From UMGS1307 sp964523005 (GTDB taxonomy: Bacteria; Bacillota; Clostridia; Oscillospirales; CAG-382): a stretch of 27,225 nucleotides of DNA. The stretch spans positions 1-27,225 of the forward strand of contig CAZFZL010000003.1 of the NCBI GenBank assembly GCA_964523005.1, read 5' to 3'. The notes under the pieces were generated by a model. That model was not told the DNA's origin. It searched no databases and saw only the letters and a program-made list of their open reading frames with translations. This document shows positions 13,401 to 20,493 of this stretch, piece after piece; the first letter of the stretch is position 1; every line of letters begins with the position of its first letter. A program made the position numbers and the translations under genes.

Positions 13401-14033
13401 ATGGACATAGTAAACAGCCTTTTTGAAGGCTTCGGAAAAAATGTATTGATATTTTTCGCGACGCTCGCCGGCGCGCTGCCGCTCGGCTTTCTGATAATGT
13501 TCGCGTCGCGCTCGAAATTCAAGCCGCTCGCGTATGTGATGCGGACGCTCGTATGGGTGGTTCGCGGCACGCCGCTGATGCTGCAGCTCATAGCCGTGTT
13601 TTATCTGCCGAGCTTCCTGTTTTCGGTCACGTTCGACCGCATATGGGCGGCAATAATCGCGTTCATTATCAATTATGCCTGTTATTTTTCAGAAATCTAC
13701 CGCGGCGGACTTGAAAGCATACCGCGCGGTCAGTATGAAGCGTGTCAGGTGCTCGGAATGACGCAGCGTCAAGGCTTTTTAAAGGTCATATTCATGCAGG
13801 TCGTCAAGCGCATAACCGCACCGATGGGCAACGAGATCATCACACTTATCAAGGACACGTCGCTTGCGAATATCATCGCTGTCGGCGAGATCATAATGAC
13901 TTCCAAGCGTTTTCTTGCCGGAGGGCAGCTGTGGCCGTTTTTCTCGACGGCGGTGTTTTTCCTTCTTTTCAACGGCGCGGTGACGCTTCTGCTGTCGCGT
14001 GCGGAAAAGAAAATGAGCTATTACAAGATATGA
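13401..14033 (+). CDS. Amino acid ABC transporter permease
   Basis: A 210-residue integral membrane protein of the HisM/GlnP type. Hydrophobic segments fall at about 12-34, 48-74, 81-97 and 178-198. Family motifs are RGTPLMLQL (55-63), EIYRGGLESIPRGQYEA (98-114), a degenerate EAA loop with EACQVLGM (113-120) that docks the ATPase, and IKDTSLANIIAVGEI (150-164). It forms a homodimeric channel for the cognate ATPase. I chose the ATG at 13401, preceded by GAAAGAG; an in-frame ATG at 13338 lies in the stem-loop that follows the binding-protein gene and would add a non-hydrophobic lead with no family match. Confidence 0.93.
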   Translation: MDIVNSLFEGFGKNVLIFFATLAGALPLGFLIMFASRSKFKPLAYVMRTLVWVVRGTPLMLQLIAVFYLPSFLFSVTFDRIWAAIIAFIINYACYFSEIYRGGLESIPRGQYEACQVLGMTQRQGFLKVIFMQVVKRITAPMGNEIITLIKDTSLANIIAVGEIIMTSKRFLAGGQLWPFFSTAVFFLLFNGAVTLLLSRAEKKMSYYKI

Positions 14034-14048
14034 GAGGGAGAAATCGGT

Positions 14049-14822
14049 ATGGCGCTGCTTGAAGTAAAAAGCCTTTTCAAGTGCTTCGGCAAAACACAGG
14101 TGCTCAAGGACGTGAGCTTTGATGTCGAGCGCGGAGAAGCGATAAGTATAATAGGCTCGTCCGGCGGCGGCAAGACGACGCTGCTACGCTGCCTGAATCT
14201 GCTTGAGCTTCCCGATTCGGGAACGATAAATGTCGGCGGCGACGTGATATTCGATGCCGCGGAGCGTGAGATAAATCAGGCGCAGCTACGCATGAGACGG
14301 CTGCATTTCGGTCTGGTTTTCCAGCAGTTTAACCTGTTTCCTCAGTATAGTGTGCTCGACAACATCTGTCTCGCGCCGCGGCTGCTCGCGAAGGAGAACG
14401 GCGGGCAGACCGACGCACAGATAAACGAAAACGCCGGCACACTGCTCGAACGCGTTGGACTGTCGGACAAAAGAAATAACTATCCCTGCGAGCTTTCCGG
14501 CGGACAGCAGCAGCGTGTTGCGATAGCGCGTGCGCTCGCGCTCAAGCCCGATATCCTTTGCTTCGACGAACCGACGAGTGCGCTCGACCCGGAGCTGACC
14601 GGCGAGGTGCTGCGCGTTATCCGCTCTCTCAAGAGCGCGGACATGACGATGATCATCGTCACACACGAAATGGAATTCGCGAAAAACGTTTCCGACAGGG
14701 TCATATTTATTGCCGACGGCGAGATCGAGGAAACGGGTACGCCGCAACAGGTGTTTGGATCGCCGCAAAGCGCGAAGACGCAGGCGTTCCTCAGGAATGA
14801 GAAGAGCGGCGGCATTCAGTGA
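14049..14822 (+). CDS. Amino acid ABC transporter ATP-binding protein
   Basis: A 257-residue ATPase with Walker A GSSGGGKTT (36-44), Q-loop FQQFNLFP (Gln92), signature LSGGQQQR (149-156), Walker B ILCFDE (169-174), D-loop SALDPE and switch His206 in IVTHEME. It matches the GlnQ/HisP polar amino acid class and powers the transporter encoded by the two preceding genes; the ATG is 15 bases after the permease stop. A ribosome site, GAGGGAG, lies just upstream. Its last 32 bases overlap the 3' end of sigF on the other strand, and I see no terminator between the two convergent genes. Confidence 0.95.
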   Translation: MALLEVKSLFKCFGKTQVLKDVSFDVERGEAISIIGSSGGGKTTLLRCLNLLELPDSGTINVGGDVIFDAAEREINQAQLRMRRLHFGLVFQQFNLFPQYSVLDNICLAPRLLAKENGGQTDAQINENAGTLLERVGLSDKRNNYPCELSGGQQQRVAIARALALKPDILCFDEPTSALDPELTGEVLRVIRSLKSADMTMIIVTHEMEFAKNVSDRVIFIADGEIEETGTPQQVFGSPQSAKTQAFLRNEKSGGIQ

Positions 14823-15519
14823 GCGCATCACGCAGGTGTTCGATAGCTTTTTTTTCACAGCGAGAGATCTTCACCTGTGAGACGCCGAGCATCTGCGCGA
14901 CCTTTGTTTGCGTCATAGAACGAAAATATCGAAGAAGAATGATACGGCGTTCCGTAGGCTCAAGCGCGTTTACAGCCTGACGGAGCGCCATTTTGTCGAG
15001 CATTTTCTCGATGTTGTCGCTGCCTACGAGGTTTTCAAGCGATGTGTCGCCGTATTCGGCGTCGAACGAGAGCAGCGGCGACGCGGCGTCGAGCGCCGTC
15101 ACCGCGTCTTCTTCGCTCAGTCCGCATTGCTCGCATATCTCCTGTACGGTTGGCTCGCCGTCGTTCGCGGAAGCATATTTTTCTCTGAAATGCAGAATCA
15201 TCCTTGCGTCGTGCTTTATTCGCCTGCTGACCTTCACCGGCCCGTCGTCGCGGATAAATTTTTTTATTTCGCCCATGATCAGAGGAACCGCGTAGGTCGA
15301 AAAAACCGTGCCGTAGGACGGATCGTAGCCGCGGATCGCTTTGATGAGACCGATCGTGCCTATCTGTATAAGATCTTCAAGCTCTGTTCCGCGCTCTCTG
15401 AACGCGAACGCAACAGTCCGCACGAGTCCCATGTTATTTTCACATACCTGCCTGAGCGCTTCGCCGTCGCCTTCGCGCGCGCGGCCGAGCATCAGGACGT
15501 TTTTTTCTGCGTCATACAT
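14791..15519 (-). CDS. sigF: RNA polymerase sporulation sigma factor SigF
   Basis: A 242-residue sigma-70 family factor, third gene of the spoIIA operon (spoIIAC). Region 2 is clear in DLIQIGTIGLIKAIRGYDPS (49-68) and TYAVPLIMGEIKKFIRDDG (75-93); region 4 has the helix-turn-helix TKVAQMLGVSQVKISRCEKK (206-225). SigF is the first forespore-specific sigma factor and is held inactive by SpoIIAB, encoded 26 bases upstream. SigF and SigG are similar, but the operon partners settle the name. Its 3' end overlaps the convergent ABC ATPase gene by 32 bases. AAGGG nine bases before the ATG is the likely ribosome site. Confidence 0.95.
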   Translation of the reverse strand: MYDAEKNVLMLGRAREGDGEALRQVCENNMGLVRTVAFAFRERGTELEDLIQIGTIGLIKAIRGYDPSYGTVFSTYAVPLIMGEIKKFIRDDGPVKVSRRIKHDARMILHFREKYASANDGEPTVQEICEQCGLSEEDAVTALDAASPLLSFDAEYGDTSLENLVGSDNIEKMLDKMALRQAVNALEPTERRIILLRYFRSMTQTKVAQMLGVSQVKISRCEKKAIEHLRDALTECRRSSHS

Positions 15520-15545
15520 ACGGTATATCCCTTCGGAGAGGTTGC

Positions 15546-16025
15546 TCAGCCAAGCCGTACCCGTTTTTCAAACGTGACCGCGGTTCCTTTTCCTATGCCG
15601 CTCGTCACCTTCAGCTTGTCAGAGAAGGACGCAATGATCGTAAATCCCATTCCGCTTCGTTCACCCTTTGCGTCCGTTGTGTACAGAGGCTCCATCGCCT
15701 GCTTTATGTTTTCTATTCCGCAGCCTCTGTCACGCACCGTTATGCGCACCCGTCCGTCTGCCCAATATTCGCCGGAAAGGCGTATCTTCGCGCCGCGGTA
15801 TTTCTCGCGGTCGCGGTAGGCGTGGACGATGCAGTTTGTGACCGCCTCTGAAACAGAGGTTTTTATGTCGGTAAGCTCGTCTATTGTCGGGTCAAGCTGG
15901 GCGACGAAGGACGAAACAACGAGCCGTGCAAACGATTCGTTTGCGCTTTTTGCGTCAAATTCACAGCAAAAGCCGTTGAGCGCTGTTTCCTTTTTTGTGC
16001 GCGCGAATACTGTTGCGCTTTTCAT
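15546..16025 (-). CDS. spoIIAB: Anti-sigma F factor and serine kinase SpoIIAB
   Basis: A 159-residue GHKL-fold protein. N-box SEAVTNCIVHAY (59-70), G1 box DRGCGI (99-104) and G2 box GERSGMGF (121-128) form the ATP site. The stretch NESFARLVVSSFVAQLDPT closely follows Bacillus SpoIIAB. It binds SigF and phosphorylates SpoIIAA; dephosphorylated SpoIIAA makes it release SigF in the forespore. It is slightly longer than the Bacillus protein (146), with about ten extra N-terminal residues. Its ATG overlaps the spoIIAA stop (ATGA), so the two are translationally coupled. Confidence 0.96.
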   Translation of the reverse strand: MKSATVFARTKKETALNGFCCEFDAKSANESFARLVVSSFVAQLDPTIDELTDIKTSVSEAVTNCIVHAYRDREKYRGAKIRLSGEYWADGRVRITVRDRGCGIENIKQAMEPLYTTDAKGERSGMGFTIIASFSDKLKVTSGIGKGTAVTFEKRVRLG

Positions 16026-16360
16026 ATGCCTGAGATCTCCTTCTTTTCGATCTTTATAAATTTATCGATGCCTGCCATGTCGAGTATGCGAACCGTATCG
16101 TCCGAGGCGTTGAGTATAACGAGCGACCCTCCGAGTGTACGCATAAGCTTCAGCCTGCCCATCACCAGCCCGAGCCCGCTGCTATCCATAAAATCCACTC
16201 CGCCGAGGTCAAGCTCGAGAACAGAAGGGCGTTCTCGCCTGCAAACGGCATCTATTTCAGCGCGAAGCCGTGTTGCGCTGTGGTGATCAAGCTCGCCGTA
16301 AAACGCTGCCGTCAGAACAGCGCCGCTTTTACTGTGTCTGACGTCGTATGAAACGTACAT
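16022..16360 (-). CDS. spoIIAA: Anti-sigma F factor antagonist SpoIIAA
   Basis: A 112-residue STAS-domain protein. The phosphorylation loop DFMDSSGLGLVMGR places the regulatory serine at residue 60 by analogy with Bacillus Ser58. Unphosphorylated SpoIIAA attacks the SpoIIAB-SigF complex and frees SigF; SpoIIE phosphatase, not in this window, reactivates it. It is the first gene of spoIIAA-spoIIAB-sigF. AAAGG precedes the ATG at 16358-16360. A candidate Spo0A-type promoter lies 60-92 bases upstream, inside the valS terminator zone. Confidence 0.96.
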   Translation of the reverse strand: MYVSYDVRHSKSGAVLTAAFYGELDHHSATRLRAEIDAVCRRERPSVLELDLGGVDFMDSSGLGLVMGRLKLMRTLGGSLVILNASDDTVRILDMAGIDKFIKIEKKEISGI

Positions 16361-16391
16361 AAAATCCGTGCCTTTCTTTTTTCCGCCGAAA

Positions 16392-16439
16392 AAACACCCG
16401 GCGGTAAATTACGCTTGTAATTATACCTTCCGGGTGTTT
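16392..16439 (-). terminator. Intrinsic terminator of valS
   Basis: On the minus strand AAACACCCGG (complement of 16430-16439) pairs with CCGGGTGTTT (complement of 16392-16401); the inner GGTATAATTAC/GTAATTTACC pairing extends the stem. Three further T follow the arm, giving TTTTTT. It lies about 76 bases after the valS stop. An alternative small hairpin, CCGCCG/CGGCGG (16383-16404), shares part of the 3' arm and would exclude it. Confidence 0.85.
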
Positions 16440-16452
16440 CTTAAAATGTCGA
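16420..16452 (-). promoter_or_regulatory. Candidate Spo0A-activated promoter of the spoIIA operon
   Basis: On the minus strand TCGACA (complement of 16447-16452) is followed by 21 bases and a perfect TATAAT (complement of 16420-16425). The opposite strand of the -35 reads TGTCGAT (16447-16453), six of seven matches to the Spo0A box TGTCGAA. A too-long 21-22-bp spacer with a Spo0A box over the -35 is known from Bacillus spoIIE and spoIIG. The predicted leader is about 50 bases. I see no sigma-H type promoter here. Confidence 0.5.
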
Positions 16453-16514
16453 TATTCGGTTTTTCAGCGTGAAAAAACAGGCTTGTTTTCGTGGATAGTG
16501 ATGCTTTGCGCTGA

Positions 16515-19148
16515 TTATTGGAGCGCTTTGAGAGCGTTTGTCAGAGAATCGCAAAGCAGGGTGAGCTTCTTTTGCTTCTCGCGTTCGCCTTCAACGACCT
16601 TTTCAGGCGCTTTGGCGACGAATCCGACGTTGCCGAGCTTCGCTTCAACGCGTGAAAGCTCGCTCTTCGCGGTCTTCAGCTCCTTCGTGAGCCGTACCCG
16701 CTCTGCTTCGGGGTCAACCATATCCGTCATCGGGATAAAGACCGTCGCGCTTTCGCAAACGATCTGCACACAGCCCTCCGGCGCGAACGAGGTATCGCTT
16801 ATGAAGTTCACTTCTGATGCATCGGCGAGCTTTGTGAGATGTTTTTTGCACTCTTCGCCGAAGCTGTACGAGCCTGCCGCGCAGATGTAGAGCTTTGTTT
16901 TGCGTGAACGGGCGACATTCATTTCCGCTCTGCGGTTTCTGACGGCGCGGATTATTGCGATCATGCCGTCGGTCTGCGCTTCTTCTTCGGGGAAGGTGAG
17001 CGACGCATTGTATTCGGGGTATTCGGATATGACTATCGACTCGCCGTCGTGCGGCAGCGTTTGCCATATATCTTCGGTGATGAAGGGCATGAACGGATGC
17101 AGGAGCTTGAGTGTGTTCGAAAGGACATAGGTCAGCACGCGCTGCGCATTTTTGTTGCTTTCGCTGCCCTTATCGGCAAGGCGCGGCTTCGTCAGCTCGA
17201 TATACCAGTCGCAGAACACATCCCATATAAAGCCGTAAAGCGCGGACACAGCGACGCCGAGCTCGAACGCGTCGAGGTTGTCGTTGACCTCCTTTACGGT
17301 CTCTTCAAACCGGGTGAGCACCCATTTGTCCTCTGCTTCGAGTGTCGCAGTGTCTATATGATCGGTGCTGTATTCGTCGTCGAGATTCATAAGGACGAAA
17401 CGCGCCGCGTTCCAGATCTTGTTGGCGAAGTTGCGTGACGCCTCGACGCGCTCGTAGGAGAAGCGTATGTCGTTTCCGGGGCTGTTGCCGGTCGCGAGCG
17501 TGAAGCGGAGCGCGTCGGCGCCGTATTGCTCGATGACCTCAAGCGGATCGATTCCATTGCCGAGCGATTTGGACATTTTTCTGCCCTGCGAATCGCGCAC
17601 GAGTCCGTGGAACAGCACTGTGTCGAAGGGTTTTTTGCCCGTATGCTCAAGCCCGGAGAATATCATCCTTGCGACCCAGAAGAAGATTATATCATATCCC
17701 GTCACAAGCACGCTTGTCGGGTAGAAATAATCGTAATCCTCCGTATTTTCGGGCCAGCCGAGCGTTGAGAACGGCCAGAGCGCAGACGAGAACCACGTGT
17801 CGAGCACGTCGGAATCCTGCCTGAGCGCGCCGCCGCAGTCGGGGCAGACGGTCATATCGGTTTTTGAGACGAAGGTCTTTTTGCATTTGTCGCAGTAGAA
17901 CGCCGGGATCCTGTGACCCCACCAGAGCTGACGCGAAATGCACCAGTCGTGGACATTTTCCATCCAGTTCAGGTACACCTTCGACAGGCGTTCCGGCTTT
18001 ATCGTGATGCTGCCATTTTTGACGACCTCCATCGCAGGCTTCGCAAGCTCATCCATCTTTACGAACCACTGATCCGACGTTATCGGTTCGACTGTCGTAC
18101 CGCAGCGGTAGCATTCGCCGACATTGTGGACGTGCGGCTCGACCTTTATGAGCAGCCCTTCGTTTTCAAGATCGTGGACGATCTCCTGACGCGCTGTATA
18201 GCGGTCGTGTCCGGCGTATTTACCGCCGCACGCGCTTATAGTGGCGTCGTCGTTCATGATCTTTATGACCTCAAGTCCGTGGCGCTGACCGACGAGAAAG
18301 TCGTTCGGGTCATGCGCCGGCGTAATCTTGACACAGCCGGTGCCGAATTCCTTGTCGACATATTCGTCAGCTATGACGGGTATCTCGCGTCCGACGAGCG
18401 GGAGGATAAGCATTTTGCCTACGATGTCCTTATAGCGCTCGTCGTCGGGGTTTACGGCGACTGCCGTGTCGCCGAGCAGCGTTTCGGGGCGCGTCGTGGC
18501 GATCGTGACGTAGCCCGTCCCGTCCTTGAACGGGTAACGGATATGCCAGAAATGACCGGGCTGCTCCGTATACGTCACTTCGGCGTCTGAAAGCGCCGTC
18601 ATGCATTTCGGACACCAGTTGATTATCCTGTTGCCCTTGTAAATAAGCCCTTTGTTATAGAGGTTGACGAACACCTCTCTGACCGCCTTTGAGCAGCCCT
18701 CATCCATCGTGAAGCGTTCGCGGCTCCAGTCACAGGAGGAACCGAGCTTTTTGAGTTGCGTTATTATGCGGTCGCCGTATTTGTTCTTCCAATCCCAGAC
18801 GCGCTTGAGAAATTCGTCGCGTCCGAGATCATAGCGTGTTATGCCTTCGTTCACGCGCAGTGACTCTTCAACTTTTATCTGCGTCGCTATGCCGGCGTGG
18901 TCGGTGCCGGGTACCCAGAGCGTGCAGAAGCCCTTCATTCTCTTGTATCTTACAAGAATATCCTGGAGCGTTTCGTCGAGCGCGTGACCCATGTGGAGCT
19001 GTCCGGTGACGTTGGGGGGCGGAATGACGACGGTGAACGGCTTTTTCGATCTGTCCGGCGTCGGGGTGAAGTATTTTTTATCGCACCAGAACGCGTACAA
19101 CCTGTCCTCCACGGCGGAGGGGTCGTATTTTTTATCAAGTTCTTTCAT
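16515..19148 (-). CDS. valS: Valine-tRNA ligase
   Basis: An 877-residue class I aminoacyl-tRNA synthetase that charges tRNA-Val and edits misactivated threonine. The HIGH-type motif is HMGH (52-55) in PPPNVTGQLHMGHALDE; the KMSKS loop is at 524-528 in GRKMSKSLGNG. The editing domain includes TIATTRPETLLGDTAVAVNP (215-234). A zinc ribbon is visible as CDKCKK and CPDCGG (419-440). The C-terminus is a charged coiled coil (about residues 810-877) typical of ValRS. It is 12 bases downstream of a DUF1015 gene and ends at a strong intrinsic terminator. No T-box leader is present directly upstream. Confidence 0.97.
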   Translation of the reverse strand: MKELDKKYDPSAVEDRLYAFWCDKKYFTPTPDRSKKPFTVVIPPPNVTGQLHMGHALDETLQDILVRYKRMKGFCTLWVPGTDHAGIATQIKVEESLRVNEGITRYDLGRDEFLKRVWDWKNKYGDRIITQLKKLGSSCDWSRERFTMDEGCSKAVREVFVNLYNKGLIYKGNRIINWCPKCMTALSDAEVTYTEQPGHFWHIRYPFKDGTGYVTIATTRPETLLGDTAVAVNPDDERYKDIVGKMLILPLVGREIPVIADEYVDKEFGTGCVKITPAHDPNDFLVGQRHGLEVIKIMNDDATISACGGKYAGHDRYTARQEIVHDLENEGLLIKVEPHVHNVGECYRCGTTVEPITSDQWFVKMDELAKPAMEVVKNGSITIKPERLSKVYLNWMENVHDWCISRQLWWGHRIPAFYCDKCKKTFVSKTDMTVCPDCGGALRQDSDVLDTWFSSALWPFSTLGWPENTEDYDYFYPTSVLVTGYDIIFFWVARMIFSGLEHTGKKPFDTVLFHGLVRDSQGRKMSKSLGNGIDPLEVIEQYGADALRFTLATGNSPGNDIRFSYERVEASRNFANKIWNAARFVLMNLDDEYSTDHIDTATLEAEDKWVLTRFEETVKEVNDNLDAFELGVAVSALYGFIWDVFCDWYIELTKPRLADKGSESNKNAQRVLTYVLSNTLKLLHPFMPFITEDIWQTLPHDGESIVISEYPEYNASLTFPEEEAQTDGMIAIIRAVRNRRAEMNVARSRKTKLYICAAGSYSFGEECKKHLTKLADASEVNFISDTSFAPEGCVQIVCESATVFIPMTDMVDPEAERVRLTKELKTAKSELSRVEAKLGNVGFVAKAPEKVVEGEREKQKKLTLLCDSLTNALKALQ

Positions 19149-19160
19149 ATAAAGAAGTCC

Positions 19161-20438
19161 TTACTGTAATGATTTAAGGTCGTTTATGACAAGTCCCGTT
19201 ACGGGCTTCGGATAAAAATACGTTGATTTCTGCGGCATTTTCTCGCCTGCAAGCGATACGTCCTTTATCTGGCTGACCTTCGTGGCGTTGAGAATGAACG
19301 ACATTTCACCGCCTCCGTTATACGGAGCTTCGAGCGCTTCGTTCATGTCGCGCGTATACGCAAGGCTCTTGCCGAGCGCCATGTCTTCGCGGTCGATGCC
19401 GAGGATGCCCTCAAGTATGAGGGTGTGAAGGATCGTAACGTCGAGCGTAGCGTAGGCTTCGCTCTTGCCGGGAAGCAGCTTTTGCATGACGGAGTCGTCG
19501 CGCAGCCTGAGCAGATATTTTCCGTCTTTCGCACAGAAAATATAGCAGCCTGCCGCGTCGCCGCAGCCTTCGAGCGCCTGTACGGCGTCGCCGCTGACGG
19601 CGGCGATTTCAAAATACTCCTTCGCTTTGGCGATTATTCCCTCTGAGGTGAGCTTAACGGGAGCTTTGATGAGCCGGTGCGTCGGGAAGACGACAAGACC
19701 GGGGTTGTCCATTTCGACGAGCAGTATCATCTGGCTGTCCGCCGCGGTGCCGTCGAGCGAGTGCTGCTGTTCGAGGTGGTGCTTATAGCGCAGCGCCGTT
19801 TCATAGCGGTGATGACCGTCGGCGATGAAAAGCTGTTTGTCGGCGAGCACACGAGCAAATTCGTCCGTGAACGAACCGGCTTCTATTTTGAAAAGGCTGT
19901 GGGCTATACCGTCGTCGTCAGTGAAACGGTAGAGCGGTGTTTGTTCCATTGCCTTTTTGAGGATCGTATCGGTGATGCCGCTTGCGTCGGAATAAAGCGC
20001 GTAGATGGGCGAGATGTTTGCGCACGTCGCCTTCATCAGCTCAAACCTGTCCTGCTTTGCTTTTGTTAGTGTTTCTTCGTGCGGAAGGATTATGCGTTCC
20101 GAAAACTCGTGAAGTGTGACTCTGCCGATAACTCCGTAGACGGTATATTCCTTGCCGCCGACAGAAAACTCTTCGGAATAGACGAATAGTCCGGGCGTTT
20201 TATCATGAACGAGCACGCCGCTGTCGACATATTCGCCATAGGCTTTTGCCGCGGCCGCGTATTTTGCTTCGCCGTCGCCTTCCGGAAGCTCGACGCGGAT
20301 GATGTTATGCGCGTTTTTTACGAGAAGCTCGGCGCGTTCGGACGGGCTTACGATATCGTAGGGCGGCGATACAAGCGTGCGTATCGCGGTGTTGTCCGCG
20401 TTGAAGCGAAGCGGTGAAAAAGGTTTGATCTCTGCCAT
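19161..20438 (-). CDS. DUF1015 family protein
   Basis: A 425-residue protein of the DUF1015 family, which is widespread in Clostridia and whose function is not established to my knowledge. It starts MAEIKPFSPLRFNADNTAIR and has the marker segments VSPPYDIVSPSER, IILPHEETL, IADGHHRYETALRY (His-rich, probably functional) and PTHRLIK. It is soluble, with no signal peptide or membrane segment visible. GGAGGA lies before its ATG, and a 7-bp inverted repeat (20455-20482) sits just upstream of that site. It is followed after 12 bases by valS, so the two are probably cotranscribed. Confidence 0.88.
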   Translation of the reverse strand: MAEIKPFSPLRFNADNTAIRTLVSPPYDIVSPSERAELLVKNAHNIIRVELPEGDGEAKYAAAAKAYGEYVDSGVLVHDKTPGLFVYSEEFSVGGKEYTVYGVIGRVTLHEFSERIILPHEETLTKAKQDRFELMKATCANISPIYALYSDASGITDTILKKAMEQTPLYRFTDDDGIAHSLFKIEAGSFTDEFARVLADKQLFIADGHHRYETALRYKHHLEQQHSLDGTAADSQMILLVEMDNPGLVVFPTHRLIKAPVKLTSEGIIAKAKEYFEIAAVSGDAVQALEGCGDAAGCYIFCAKDGKYLLRLRDDSVMQKLLPGKSEAYATLDVTILHTLILEGILGIDREDMALGKSLAYTRDMNEALEAPYNGGGEMSFILNATKVSQIKDVSLAGEKMPQKSTYFYPKPVTGLVINDLKSLQ

Positions 20439-20454
20439 ATATTTATTCCTCCGT

Positions 20455-20482
20455 TACGCCGGCAATATCGCACGTCGGCGTA
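20455..20482 (-). promoter_or_regulatory. Hairpin in the DUF1015 leader
   Basis: TACGCCG and CGGCGTA (20455-20461 and 20476-20482) form a perfect 7-bp inverted repeat with a 14-base loop, between the helicase stop and the DUF1015 ribosome site. No T-run follows on the minus strand, so it is not a clear terminator. It may set mRNA stability or translation of DUF1015-valS. Confidence 0.45.
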
Positions 20483-20493
20483 TGATGTGATAC

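Noticed and set aside
14848..14855. Run of eight T after the ABC ATPase stop as a possible terminator
   Set aside because: No convincing stem precedes it on the plus strand; it encodes lysine codons of sigF on the minus strand.
14908..15819. 303-residue plus-strand frame over sigF and spoIIAB
   Set aside because: It spans two well-supported genes on the other strand and shows no domain.
19149..20493. T-box leader regulating valS
   Set aside because: valS directly follows the DUF1015 gene by 12 bases, and the 55-base leader before DUF1015 is too short and lacks a T-box sequence.
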